Positions 11,045 to 22,777 are shown, numbered from the stretch's first letter. The stretch: DNA of 64,000 nucleotides from Auricularia sp. M13 (GCA_037042915.1 CM073193.1:4836001-4900000); one strand, 5' to 3'. A program made the numbers and translations. The notes: generated by a model not told the origin, from the letters alone.

Positions 11045-11570
11045 CTTGAATCGGACTTTTGCGCTTTCGTCCGGTGTCACTCGTGATCATTGCCCACTGC
11101 CAGCGCGATGCGCAGAGACGATGATAACGACGACGCGCAGAAGGCCTAGGGCGGGCCGCATGGGTATGTCACCTCCGTGTCGCGCTCCGTCCTGCGGCCA
11201 TACCGGCGATTCGGCCTCGCGAAGCGGCTCAAGGTTGAGACGTGCGTATTGCGCACTGCCAGCGCAAGCGCCAGGTTGCTGCTACTGAGCCGGAGGCTCT
11301 CTCACTTGCAGAACAGGCAATGGTGAATGTGCACCGCGCAGCGTAGGTCTCTCTGCACGTATGTAAATTCAACAGGGCCGCCATCTGCCCTTAACGCGGC
11401 ACTCCGGGCTTTGGCGTGCACGAGACCGAGACGGGATCCTGTGAGCTCGTTCCCGTGCGGGGCGCACCGATGTCTTGCTTCTGATCGCCATACATTCGAT
11501 TCCAGATGCGGACGGCGCGGACGCGCTTGCCATGCGCCTGTATGTGCAGCCCTCGGACGGCGCGCTCTAG
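11045..11570 (+). pseudogene. NAA10 pseudogene (inverted copy)
   Basis: On the plus strand the sequence can be followed as NAA10 in pieces. Around 11107-11240 a stretch corresponds to the [18 protein letters not shown] region and RPYRRFGLAKRL. Around 11325-11400 a stretch corresponds to VHRAA-VSLHV-K-NRAA, and around 11500-11570 to [20 protein letters not shown] followed by TAG. It has internal stops (for example within the AAYVSL segment), a frame change in the GEPHGH region and degraded splice sites, and the first exons are not recognisable. It is a decayed duplicate of the gene at 10026-10850. Confidence 0.85.
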
Positions 11571-12328
11571 GCATGCAATCTATCTTGTTTTGGAAGCAAG
11601 TCTCTGCTCCGCAGCCTCCTGTACACCACATCTCGGTTGGCGCATTTCGCAAGGGATGGCTACTTCCTTCGCCCTCGCTCCTCGCCGCCCGCAACTAGGA
11701 CACTGCTTGATCCTTGTCTTTACCGATATAACTTCTTCGACACGTTGGATTTCTACGCGTTTGACCGTCTGGTCCACCGGCTTGATTCCTCGAGTTGCTG
11801 ACTTTGTCTCGGTCTCGATTGCTGTGGTATCAATCCTTCTACCTCTCCTTCGCACTGAGCTGGCTCTCTGTCCTGCGCACGTTTCAGCAGCCCTGCTTCT
11901 CGTGATCTTGGTCCGAGCCGGTAACTCGAGCTCCACAACACAGATGTTTGTGTAGTGTGGAGTGAATCCAACCCGCTCTCGCTTCCAGGAAATTCTGAGG
12001 ACGGTCCGCCTATCGTTGAGGGCGGGACGTCGTACGATTCTCAGGGAAGCCCCGACGGAAGATCCGACCGAACCCGTCGAAGCCTGCATCCGAGCTCGCC
12101 GATGTAGGCTGCCTTTCATAAAAGCTGGCAGTCAGAAAGCCAGAATTGTCGCAGAAAACCTCTATCTCTGATTCAGGGCGTGCGTCCCCAAGGCCCACAT
12201 GACTTCTCCGGTATTTTGGCCTGGTCTATCAGAGTGCGGTCAGCTCATCCGTCGCCCAGGACCCGTATACTCCTATTACCTCGACCACCTTCAGTGCAGA
12301 TTCTCTACACAGCTCAGCAAATAACGCT
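11571..12328 (+). other. Spacer with the mirrored conserved block; no complete gene
   Basis: Holds the right-arm copy of the conserved block (about 11985-12260). Open frames on both strands near 11580-12120 lack recognisable domains. An ATG at 12197 opens a short frame (MTSPVFWPGLSE) leading towards the BTB gene, but it is not in the BTB frame; it might be an upstream exon. Confidence 0.35.
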
Positions 12329-13336
12329 GTGCCGGACCTGAACATCCTCTCACTCGATAATGTGCTCTTCTTTGTGCACGCGGCGGTCATCCGCCGCACG
12401 TCGGCAAACGGCCTCGCGGGGCTCCTGGCTCAGCCCACATCTCTTCCCATCCGCATACCCGAGGACTCGCAAATTCTCACAATTGTCCTCTGCAAGATCT
12501 ATGCTCTTCCTCTTCTGGAAACATACGACTGGCCGACACTCGCACGCGCGGTGGCCTCCGCCACCCGCTATGGCCTGCCTCCGATTGCCCCCGGCGAAGC
12601 CCTTTACAGCGAGCTTCTCACACATGTAAACCGGCCTGGTGGCGCGAGGGACGTCTTCGGGCTCGCGGCGCACCACGAGCAGGAGCTGCTAGCGGTGGCG
12701 GCGAGCGCACACCTGCTCGCGCTCGACCTGAGCACAATCGACGACGCGTGGGCGATCCACATCGGCCCCGTGTACCTCCGCCGCCTGTTCTTCCTGCACC
12801 TCGGCCGCGTCGAGGCGCTCAGGCGCATCCTCGGCGCGCCTCCGCCGCCCGCGCACGCCGTGACGCCTGTGTGCGGCACGGCGGAGCGGGAGCGCGACGT
12901 CTTGCTGCCGTGGACGCTCGCGGGCGCGCAGCTGGTCGCGAACGCGCGGTGCGTCCGCGTCCCGTGGCCTGCGCTGAGCCGTCGCTCATTCGCCGATGTG
13001 CCTGAAACGCCGGATACTTCGAGTTCTCAGATCGAGACCGCGCTCAGCCCAATTGCGTACCGCTGTTCGTGCGTCGAGTGCGGCCACTCGGTGGCCGAGC
13101 GCATCCAGGCCGTGCTACTCGAATGGTCTGCGATCAAGGTACGTGTGTACGTCGGTTCGTAGTCTGTGTTTCAACTAAAGCATTGGACAGAGAACGATTT
13201 GAGGCTTTGGTTGGAGTGCTCTGATGTACCTCCATCCTCCACTGAACGACAGTTCAATCCGTACAGGTCTCCCGAAATACGTTCAAGAAGGAGCCCTAGA
13301 GTATGTGCCATCAATTCAAACTCGGGAGACTGCTGA
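12329..13336 (+). CDS. BTB-domain-like protein
   Basis: Two exons (12329-13138 and 13181-13336) with a GTACGT donor and a 42 bp intron. The visible frame starts without an ATG (GTG at 12329), so a short first exon must lie upstream, possibly around 12197-12300; the left-arm paralogue has a full N-terminus beginning MMQLPETPVV. Features are a divergent BTB-like segment with LFFVHAAVIRRTSANGLAGL and SQILTIVLCKIYALP, a helical middle, and a C-terminal cysteine pair in YRCSCVECGHSVAERIQAVL. The second exon begins HWTENDLRLWLECSDVPPSS. Many Agaricomycetes have large families of such BTB proteins without known substrates. It is the better preserved of the two copies in the window. Confidence 0.7.
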
Positions 13337-13915
13337 ATACTAGTGTTGTGAGAAATGAATGTCAAGATGGGAATGCACACATTCTCATTGGCTTGTAAGA
13401 CCATTGATTGTCGAGGCTCGGGAAGACAAGATGGAAAGGCTGAGAATTGGAAAAGGTGGTGAAAGAGAAGTTCCCTGGAATATTGCAAGTATGCAAGGGA
13501 AAGGCCAAATTCTTTGCTAGTGCAGACACCCAGTCAAATTGCGCGGAATGGGGAAGTGGAAGTTCAATAATCGAAATATCGGCGGATACAGTGCTGTAAT
13601 ATCTTTATTTGAAATCCTGCGCGTATATCAGCAGTTAATGTCGGGATTTGACTTAAATCTCTGCAGAGCTAGCGTGGGCACAAGATTTGGCGCGGCGTTT
13701 GCGATGAGTGAGAAGAGTTCGTGGGGGAGCGCCCTGGGGCTCGCGCGCCGCCCTAAGACTTCCGGGACGCCAGGGAAGCATATGTAGAGCCACGGGTAGC
13801 GACGGCGCGTCGCGCACATCAGAAGGGTGGCAGCCATTCCGGGCAGGCAGCGGAGCGAGGAAGAGCGTGTTGTCGCAGTTCAAAGACCGATGCCGCGCTT
13901 CTCTTCCCGCTCTCC
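13337..13915. other. Spacer; weak reverse-strand open frame
   Basis: The first 230 bases mirror 6235-6530 and belong to the inverted duplication. A 69-codon reverse-strand frame at 13628-13837 (MAATLLMCATRRRYPWLYIC) has a plausible ATG just upstream of and divergent from THOC7, but no family was recognised. Confidence 0.3.
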
Positions 13916-15126
13916 ATGGCCGCAGCTACGGCATCCGCGTCGCCTTCTAATGGCGCATTCCCGCTCATGTCTGCCGCGGAAGAAGGTCAGCGCTACGCAC
14001 ATCATCTCTTACCTGCAAATGAACACCTTGTCTCAGATTCTCTGATACATTCCCGACTTATGAACGATGAACGGGCCCTTCGTCGCCTTGCCAAACGATT
14101 TCACTCGCTATCGGAGGCAGAGCCTTCTGCGCGGGCCCAGGAGCGCGAATTTTTCATGGATGACCTGGCCGCGTTCCAATCTACTCTAGCGACTCGCGCT
14201 TTAATCTGCGACGCGGAAGAACGACAAGTGCTGCTATACGAAGAACAGCGCAAACGAATAGGTATGTGCCTTGCTCTCCTACTGTCGTTTATGAACGCCT
14301 TGTACTGGGCTGCAGCACGCGAACGCGTCCCGGCATTGTACCTGCAGTCGCTGACGCGCACCTTCAGAGGCAGAGCAGCACGAACTCCGCGAAGAAATCG
14401 AGCGCCTGAAGTCTGTCCTCGAGGTGGAGCAGGTCCATCGCAAACGGAAACTCGAATACGACCAGATTGCGGAGAAAGTGAACCTCTTCGCACCGCGGTC
14501 CGAGCTCGAACAGTATGTCTGTAGCTCTGCCACGCCGTTCGAGTTACTTACCCGATCTATATAGGTCTATATCAGCGCTGGAAGAGGAGATTTCTTCCAT
14601 TGAGGCGCAGCTAGAGGCCGAAAAGCGCTCGATGCTGTCGCGGCAGAGCGCGTTCGACCAGGTCGTGTCCGAGCTGCAGACGCTGCGGCTGATGGGCAAG
14701 GAGCCCGAGCTGGAGGAAGACTCGCAATCGCGCTCTGCCTCGCCCGAGCACGAACGCGAGCGCGAGCACCCGGACGACGACGACGACGACCCGCGCCGGA
14801 AACGCCAGAGTCAGAGTCAGAGCCAGAGCCAAAGTCAGGGCGCCGCGCAAGCGTCCTCTTCGACGCCCGAACCCGCGCCCACGCTCAACGCGGCGGCGCG
14901 ACCGTTCAAGCCACGATTGCTCTCCGGGCTCGGTACGCGCGAAAGCTCGATGGCCGCGAGCTCGCCTGCCGCTCCCAGCCGCGAGGAGGGCGAGGAGGGC
15001 GCCGCCACTGACGGAGACGTTGAGATGGGCGAAGTATCCGAGTCGCAGGTCAAGGCTCGGAAGTCAGATGAACTGGAAGAGGGTGAGGCGAGTCCCCTGA
15101 CACCGTTGTCTTCAGCAGGGCTGTAA
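13916..15126 (+). CDS. THOC7: THO complex subunit 7 (THOC7)
   Basis: Three exons (13916-14261, 14368-14512, 14565-15126), all GT-AG, give 350 residues. The coiled-coil core matches the THOC7/Mft1 family: RALRRLAKRFHSLSEAE, an FFMDDLAAFQ helix, then LREEIERLKSVLEVEQVHRK, EYDQIAEKVNLF and RSELEQSISALEEEISSIEA. THOC7 belongs to the THO/TREX complex, which couples transcription elongation to mRNP packaging and nuclear export. After the coiled coil there is a low-complexity tail typical of basidiomycete orthologues: an aspartate run, Ser-Gln dipeptides repeated several times (14811-14840) and acidic patches. The tail is longer than in animals, which accounts for the larger size. Confidence 0.88.
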
Positions 15127-15380
15127 GAGCTCGCTGAGTCTTGTTGTACTACGACTATCTGTACATTTCATGTAAGTAGATCGTGCCTTCCGACCAAGTT
15201 GCATCGCATCTTATAGTGAAAATTGCAGTAAGAACCAACTGTTCTGCTCTCCATGCCTCCCTAATTTGATGGGACCTAAGCTAGGTATTGCAATGGTAAG
15301 ACAATCGGCTATACCCGTCGAATTGGCGTGCTTCTTCCCCTCGGAGAGTTGGATCAAGCCAACATTCGACGTCCACGGCG

Positions 15381-16750
15381 ATGGCCTCCGAGATACCACC
15401 GCTCCAATACGTCCCTGTAGATGGAGCTGAATCGTTGGGACGCTACAAAGAACGCGCCTACCACCCTGTGAAGCTTGGAGGCCGGCTCGCTTTTGGACGT
15501 TGCGAAATACTCAACAAGCTCGGCTTCGGGTCATATTCGACAGTGTGGCTTGCACGCGACGAGCCGAAGCAGCGCTACGTCGCCGTCAAGATCAAAGTTG
15601 CCTCCCTGCCCAACGAAGATGCACGCGAACTCGAGATATGCCAACAGCTCGCCGTTGCCGCCGCCGGTCATCGCTCGGGCAAGGACGTGCTACGCACTCT
15701 GGACGCATTCTTCGTAGCTGGTGCGAATGGCAGGCATGAATGTTTCGTGAGCGTACCTGGCGGTTCGAGCCTCGGTGTGCAAAGAACTTTCGGATTCAAT
15801 CTATCTCTTTCCACTGGAGGTATCCCGTGCCATCTGCGCGCAAATGATACAGGCCACGGCGTTTGCGCATTCTCAGGGAATTGTTCACGGCGGTAGGCTT
15901 CACCTCTATATGAACGCTACCATGCAATTCTGACTCGCCAGTAGATCTTGGAAACGTCCTCGTAGCCTTCCCCAAGCTCGATTTCATGTCTTCTGAGCTC
16001 TTCAATGCGACGCGTCCGCGAACCCATTCGACGTTGGGATGGCGCCCCGCTTACTGACTCCTGTGTTCCACCGTATTCAGTCGCGCCCCGTGCATTCTGC
16101 AAAGCATCTTACAAAATGACGCTCTCCGATGCTCGCATTCTCTTGACCGACTTTGGTGAATCGTGGGCCCCTGCGATGGACCGAAGGTTCTCGCTCAACA
16201 CAGCTCGTAACTACCGCGCACCCGAATCTATCTTCGCTGAGAGCCATGGACGCCCGGTTGGACAGACCGCCGATATATGGACGCTGGCGCTTGCCCTCTT
16301 CGCAGTCTACGAGCGACGGGACTTTTTCATGGATTTCATGGCAACCCCAGATCAGAAGCTCATCGCTGGTATCAGAGCATTGGAACACCCGCCGTAGTCT
16401 TGGTGGGAGAAGTGGGAGAACCGTAGCAAGTACTTCGACGACGTCGGCGAGTGGTGCTCCATTTCTCGGACTTTGTCGTTCTCGCCGTATCCCTTGGCCG
16501 ACCGCGTGCTTTACATTCAAGCCGACCGCGTGCTTGACATTCAAGACGACCGAGATGATTGTGCCAGATTTCTTCCTGGCGCACCTTTTGGCGATGACGA
16601 GGTGCAAGAAGTCACGACGATGCTGTGATGTTGAAGTGGGACCCGGACGGTAGGCTCGCGGCCCAGCAGCTGACTTACGGCCAGTGGATGCGGCGTTGGG
16701 GCTTGCCGACTTTGGAGAAGATGGAGGAAGAGCTGAAGCAGTCAACGTGA
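15381..16750 (+). pseudogene. SRPK-like serine/threonine protein kinase, decayed
   Basis: The start reads as an intact kinase N-lobe: YHPVKLGGRLAFGRCEILNK, a glycine-rich loop LGFGSYSTVWLARDE and the ATP-binding lysine in YVAVKIK. Further on are the helix EVSRAICAQMIQATAFAHSQ, a catalytic loop reading VHGDLGNVL after a short intron, DFGESW for the metal-binding loop, YRAPESIF for the APE motif, and a C-lobe ending WDPDGRL. HGD instead of HRD is usual in this fungal SRPK-like subfamily. The frame changes at about 15800 and 16005, there is a stop at about 16396 after HPP, and another frame change near 16625. No simple intron explains all four, so I call it a pseudogene. A 24 bp tandem duplication lies at 16498-16545. 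Confidence 0.75.
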
Positions 16751-16986
16751 TGGAGCATTTGCCTTCCTTTCATCAGGCCCTACTACGCCACTTTCATGAA
16801 TCGGTATCAGTACTGTAGTAGTTGTAGCCAATGTAGCGGTGTTCTGTCTGTCAGCTGATCCCGTGTGCAATTATCTACACTGTACTTGAATGGCTAGAGT
16901 TTCTCGGTGGTGTCACGGTAAATAACGTCCCTCGCACTCATCGCCGCCCGCTCTGCAGGCGTTGTCACCCAGTAGCCTCAATCACA

Positions 16987-18700
16987 TTACCAGCGATATC
17001 TCGGAGGCAAGGCTGAGGTCTCCCTGCCTCGACGTACCGATGAGGTCTCACCGTCCATCCTCTCTGCAACGAACGCCAGCACCTCCTCCAGGACCTCCGG
17101 TGGCATGTGCCGCTGCCTCTGCCTTGAGCTTGACGTGGTAACCGACCTGGCCTCGGAATGGTTCATACTTTCCGTTCCAAACGGCGCAGAGCTGGACACC
17201 TCGGTCGCAGTGGCCCCGCTCGTCTCAGGCTTGGGAATTGAGGCTGTACTTGCGAGAGCGTAAAGCTTGTTCCCCCGCGCCTGCGAGGGGTGCCGATTTC
17301 CCATTGACGCTGAATCCCGGCGTGATTGGATCATATCGACGGAGGGAGTATAGCTGAATGCCTGAGTCTCTCGCGCGGCTGACGCAGAGAGCCTCCTCCG
17401 CCATAGTTTCAAGCAAGCGAACGCGACGAGCAGGATTATGATGGCGCCAAAGACGCCACCTACACTGGCGCCGGCAATTGCTCCCACACTTCGTCGATGC
17501 CCTGGCGGTGATGTTGCAGTCAAGGCGCTTGCAGACGACGTAACAGAGCCGTCCGGCAGCTCAGGATTTGTCCTGAATGACAACAGGTGAGCGCACCATG
17601 AGGGCACAGAACGTCTAATATGTACTCACAATGGTAGAGCAGACGTCACAGCGGGCGCATCTGCGGCGGAGGTTGGTGGTGACTGAGGAGCGCTGCCGAT
17701 GCTATCCGTGATGGAGTTAGCCTATTCTCAATGAATTCACGGAAGAAGAGAAGGAAGTACGAACTGGGAAGAAGATGGCTGTGGTAAAGGCACGGCGGTC
17801 CCACTGCCGTCTCCCAGCAACACGAGGCCATCCAGGTTCACGCAGCACGCAAGAAGGTGCTGACTGGGCGGGAGGTAGTACAGCTTGTCGCACGTCGGGT
17901 AGTTCTCGTTGAAATTATTCAGGGTGATGGTGTACTGCCTTTTCGGGTCGAGCCCCCCGCGCATGAACAACACGACGCTGCTTGGATCGGGCCAGACGCT
18001 CGTGGCATCCATGTCCGTGTGCTCTCCGTCGAAGTCGACAGAGTACACCTCCAGACCCATGCCGACGGTGCCGCGGAGCAGGACGCCACCTGCGCCGGTG
18101 AACGTGTATGAGGCGCTCTGGGTGTTGACCGAGTCGTAGATGCACGTCCAACTGTGCCCGTCGTTGATCAGGTGGCTACTCTCCGGGTCGCTACCGGACT
18201 GCCATGCGTCGGCGCCTCCCCTGCCGGGCTTCATGGTCCACGCGGCGTCTTGATCATCAACCAGTTTCTCGAGAACATGAGAGCTAGCACAGTAACGGTG
18301 AGACCGGGCGCAGATTGATACGTTTGGGGGGCTGTAGGCACATACCTTCCGCTCGTAACACCCATAGTAACCACCGCTCCAAAGAAGCGGAATTGTTTGG
18401 CCGACGACGCTGTCACTTTCAGATGCACCTGGTGGTTTCCCATGCGCACGCCCGACGACGAAAGCAATACCGTTCCCGTAGGATAATCAGCACACGCGGT
18501 GTGTTCCTGAGAAACTGCGGTTTCCACAGATGACCCGTCCACAGTGAGAGCATATGATGCGCCGCCATCCGTCAAGCACAGGTGCACATCCGTACCTTGA
18601 CGAATCTTCAACACGAATCAAATAGGAGGACATAAAAGCTCACCTAGATAGCTAAAATCCATCGTCGCCGAGTCCGACATCGTGCGCCTGTATGGGATGC
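16987..18700 (-). CDS. Single-pass membrane protein with two tandem ectodomains
   Basis: A multi-exon reverse-strand gene. Two similar beta-rich ectodomains occur in tandem: one around 18360-18690 (with FFGAVVTMGVTSG), the second from the exon starting near 18285 (VDDQDAAWTMKPGRGGADAW) to about 17750 (with SYTFTGAGGVLLRGTVGMG). A Ser/Thr/Pro-rich stalk follows, then a single membrane helix (IAGASVGGVFGAIIILLVAF) and an RRR stop-transfer. A cytoplasmic tail of about 130 residues ends LPPRYRW. This architecture is common in Agaricomycetes and is annotated as a transmembrane protein of unknown function; the ectodomains resemble carbohydrate-binding-like sandwiches in pattern only. The 5' end is uncertain (18690-18985); the exon containing TMDFSYL is the first I trust. 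Confidence 0.7.
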
Positions 18701-18730
18701 CCTTCGGCTCCTGCTGGTTCGCAATCGGCG

Positions 18731-19546
18731 GCCAGACAGGCGAATCTGTGTAGGACGAATTCCAAGTCTAGAGATTCTCAATTGAATTGCCAATGCAGTA
18801 TCGCGCAGTGTGCTTACTATGGACGCATCGCCGTCTCGAGTGGGGGAATATCTGCCGAAGGAGCTGTTAGTCCTACGACATTCTTCAAGCCGCCCTTCCC
18901 ACGTACATAAAGAAAGGACTGACTGAAGCCAGAGAGACGTTGTACGGTGCGAGGGAGGACATATTCCTGAAATCAGGAAGAGCAAGGTGCAAAAGACAGG
19001 CGTGTGATAAGGCTATGCGAAATGCTCAGCTGTGGAGTGGATGCTTTGCTTGCGCTCGTGCGGTGCCGAGGAACAGCGCTGTAGGAAGATCAGGAGGCAA
19101 ACTTCTGGCAGGCGTCAACTCTTCCTGTCACATATATTGGGCGCGGTACAGATTGCGAGCCCGTCATTTCTTGCCCATCGCAGTCAGTGAAGTCGCTCAG
19201 AACCAAGACGAGATCTGCGATGCGACCACGCAAACATCTTGAAACAGCCTCGCAACTCGCGCCAACTCTCGTCACCGTCTTTTCAGGCCGTAAAGCGCGT
19301 GAGATGCGGAGTAGCCGTGCGCAGAGGCTCACTGCCAGTGTCTGTTGTTAATAGAGTGCGATGCCACCCGGAGCAATTCTTGCTTGCAGTTGATATCTGA
19401 ATAAGACATATGCCAATGCATCTCGTGGCGGACTGTCTGAAAGCGATGACTGTATCCGAAATGTTGTGGAAAGCAAAAGCAGAAGAAGTGCGCGCCGGGA
19501 TTTGCCATCTCTCAGCTCTGCTCTCTGCTTTGACTATCACTTTGTC
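18731..19546. other. No supported gene
   Basis: Short frames on both strands without domains. The left part may hold the first exon and promoter of the membrane-protein gene; the right part is upstream of NDUFAF3. Confidence 0.35.
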
Positions 19547-20161
19547 ATGTTTGCACGAATAATGGCGCGTTCAGCGCGGACGACGCTGAGGTCTAGCCTT
19601 ACCTATGCGCGCCAATTACATGCCTCGCCTACGCGCCGCGGAACTGGGCTCGTAAATCTCGTCGGCGAGCCTGAGGAGTTCACGACGACGCATGTTCGCC
19701 GCATCACAACCCACGGCATCGAGCTCTCCGACGGCCTCATGCTTCCCGGCGCATGCATCCTGATGAACGGGCGCGTGTTTCTATGGGATGTGAAGCGCGC
19801 GGAGGATATATGGGATCCCGAGCTGTTTGCGCCGTTCGAGGTCGTCGTGCCCAAGCCTGGCAAGTATTCGCAGGATGAGATTGAACACTAAAGTCCTACT
19901 TATCCGCTCCGGCAGAGCTTGTCATTGTGGGCTCGGGTGCGCGCGCGATTCAACCTCCTCCGCGGGTGCGAAATGCTCTGAATGAGATGGGGTTGGTGCT
20001 AGATGTCATGGACACAGTACGCTTAGCCTTTTCTCGTTTATGATGTCTCAACATAACGAAACTCTCAGCGCAATGCGTGTTCGACATTTAATCTGTTGCT
20101 CGAGGAAGGGCGGCGCGTTGCGGCTGCGCTTGTTCCTCCTTCCGCGCATCCATGGCGGTAG
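19547..20161 (+). CDS. NDUFAF3: Complex I assembly factor 3-like protein (Mth938/DUF498 family)
   Basis: Three exons (19547-19859, 19916-20016, 20069-20161) give 168 residues. The N-terminus MFARIMARSARTTLRSSLTY is arginine-rich without acids, as in a mitochondrial targeting peptide. The domain then reads YGIEL-like (HGIELSDGLMLPGACILMNG), WDVKR, FAPFEVVVPKPELVIVGSGA, PPPRVRNALNEMGLVLDVMD and RNACSTFNLLLEEGRRVAAA, all characteristic of the NDUFAF3/AAMDC family. In animals NDUFAF3 works with NDUFAF4 in early assembly of respiratory complex I. The first intron starts GC rather than GT (G at 19860, then CAAGT) and ends in CAG. Without removing it the frame stops at a TAA right after DEIEH and loses the conserved second half. 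Confidence 0.88.
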
Positions 20162-22777
20162 CCCAGTGTCCCATAAAGTCGTAGAAGATATTCACGCGCA
20201 TTGTATCATATTCGCAATGCTCAACGCAGCTCGTTGACCCCCACGCGTGGCGCAGCCGGACGGGCTGTCAAGGGTCCGCCTATGCGCCTATGTATGTGGG
20301 CGCGTCTCTAGGTCCAAGTACTCCATGTCGCTCACCGTTATGCTCGACGAGGACGGCCACACGTGCGCTGCAACCATTTGGGACAAGGTGCGTCTATAGC
20401 TTTGTGGCCGCAAAGATATTCTTATATAAGCAGGGTAGACTCGTGGCAGAGTGTCCCGTCGACATGTTGCCCGTCGCATCGCTGCCGATGCCGCACATCC
20501 TGCCAGGCCCACTGTCGCCTAGCAGCAGCCCCTCCTCGGGCTTTGGCATGGCCGGGTACAGGCACATTCTATTTTTGCGGCCATGGCACTCGGCGCGGCG
20601 AACAACCAGCGCGAGCGCGCGAAGGCCATACGGAACGTCGTGCACGCTCTGCCCCAAGCCGCCGCGGCCGTTACATAGTCATTCGCGTCTCGAAGGGAGA
20701 TAACGCCCATGAGCTCGTGCTCGCGTGCATACGGAGGGCAAGAGACTCTGTTCAGTCGTCGATGCTCGCCCTGTGTCGCGCCGCCGTGGCAGGTGCAGAC
20801 GCGATGCGTGCCAGCACCAACTCTGTGCGTGGACCCCGATGAGCATCTACAACTACAACGCCATACTCGTCATGCAGGCGGACGGCGCAACGAGATCGAT
20901 GGCGCTACGAACGAGCTGGGATACAATGGTTAAGCCGCATATCAGGACCTGTGGCGTAGGGCGCTTTGACGTGCTCCTCAGCAGCTGCCACGGGTGACGC
21001 TCACACCAGGCATTAGTCCCCGGGTGTCGGCGTTGCTCGTGGTAGCTAGGGATGGCGGCCTGAGCGGGTCTTCGCGCTGGCGCAGACCCGCAACTTTTCT
21101 GTAAGCCCAAAGCCAGCGATCAATTGCTCGTTGGCAGCTATTGTAGTCTCTGTGAGAGCTACAGTACTCAGCCTACATCTCAGCTGGTCTCAGATTAGCT
21201 CGACTCGGACGATGACTGCGGCATGGACGAACGACGACGACAAGACACTCCGCTGCAGACGCTCGTATTCGTCCTGCGCAAAGTCCATATCGACGAACGA
21301 GGTGCATCTAATCATCTTCACAGTGGCGTCCGACGCGCTCTCCTATACAGTGATATGGAGTCAGCAATTTATTTCAGCGGCTTCGCCGTGAACGCCAGAG
21401 TACCTTGATAGAGGCGCTGGGCGACTTCTCGTAGGGCGACTGGTGCATGCAGCGAGAAAATAAGAAAGGGTTTAGAGAGAGAGGAAGAGGGATAATGGAA
21501 TGTGTGTGGATTGGACTCGTATATGGGCGTCGCCATCGCCGCCTTTAACTGATAACCGACTGTCCAGCGCCGGTAAAAATGGAGCACACCCAAAGCACAC
21601 CGATCTGGGAAATGTGTCAATGCAACAAACCCGACAGGTATGGTGATCACAATTGAGGTGAGAGTACGAAAAGCGCTCATTGGATGTGCAAGTGGTGGAC
21701 AATCGAACGGCGGCGGGGTTTCAGCTTTTAGCTGCGAAACGTCTAGTACCTGCTTTAGTTTTCTATCTACATTTATTGGGCCATTTGACTGAGTTTCGCC
21801 TGGAATTTCTCAAAACTTGAAGACTCTAACCCGACTTCACCGCTAAATCTCTAATGTAAGAGCGAACCGCTATAGGGCCCAATGTCTCACAGGCTCAAAC
21901 AAAATTCCCAATTCTATAAAAGATATATCCCGAGAATTTCAGGTGAGACGGAGAGTTCAGACCCGTAGGGTTCAAAACAAAATCCAGTAGCCACCGCCAA
22001 CCGGATCACCCGATCCGGACCAAGCTCAAAGGTTCCGGAGTTTGCCTGTTGACCGCTTGAACTCGATTCACTCTGTTCTCGCGCGCCAGCCGAGCACGCA
22101 TCTATACTGCTTCCCGGCGAAAGTTTCCTCGGTCTACTAGATTCGCATATGCTCGCCGACGTGTGCACTCCGAGTTCGCTTAGTAACTGCAGCATTTGGA
22201 AGTACGAGCAATGGCGAACTCTCTGCCATATTTCTTGCAATTCTAGTCTGGTCTTTGTTTCTTTCGTTCTAGAACAATGGTCTCACTGTGATAGCCTAGT
22301 TGCTTGCTGTCCCGTCTGGCGCAACGATCTCGTCGGGCATGCATCTCTATCCATCTCTGAACTGCGATCCTATCATTGCTGGCTTTGGACTGCACGCGGT
22401 TCTTCCTCGTCTTGTCCACTCTATCTGCCTTTGTGATGCGCTCACTGCTTCGGACCGGCACTACTACCTGCGCAGAGGAGCCGGTGCGTACGACGATATC
22501 ATCCGTTCAAAGATTTTTCTCGCCATACGACAAGACTGTTCAGTCTGGCCCTAACATACCTCTCTCCATAACCTCTCCATAGACGTCAGGCATTTTATGC
22601 TCACTTTCGGGGGACCGCTCACGCAGCGCATGCAGTAACAACGCTGCTTTTGCATTCCCGGCACGCCGGCACGTATTTCATCGTCGCTGTTCTCATAGGC
22701 GCGTTTGCGCCGCGCCTACCCATGGGTATGCGCACAACAACTTTGCTGGCTCTTGATCTCCCTCGCTGAAGCTCCAC
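20162..22777. other. Gene-poor stretch; possible decayed gene at 20290-20900
   Basis: A plausible coding fragment runs from about 20320 (SKYSMSLTVMLDEDGHTCAA), across a possible GT-AG intron to GRLVAECPVDMLPVASLPMP, and on to about 20675 in shifting frames (MALGAANNQRERAKAIRNVV). It has no clear start and no recognised family, so it may be a gene remnant. From 21110 to 22700 the sequence is lower in GC, with only short frames, and probably includes the promoter of the NLR gene. Confidence 0.3.

Larger units (their letters stand above)
10900..13570. repeat. Right arm of the NAA10/BTB inverted duplication
   Basis: The recognisable mirror begins about 11045-11100 with the NAA10 remnant and continues through the conserved block (about 11985-12260), the BTB gene and a tail to about 13570. 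The axis of symmetry lies near 10.9-11.0 kb, just upstream of the NAA10 start. This arm is shorter than the left arm by roughly 2 kb. Confidence 0.75.
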
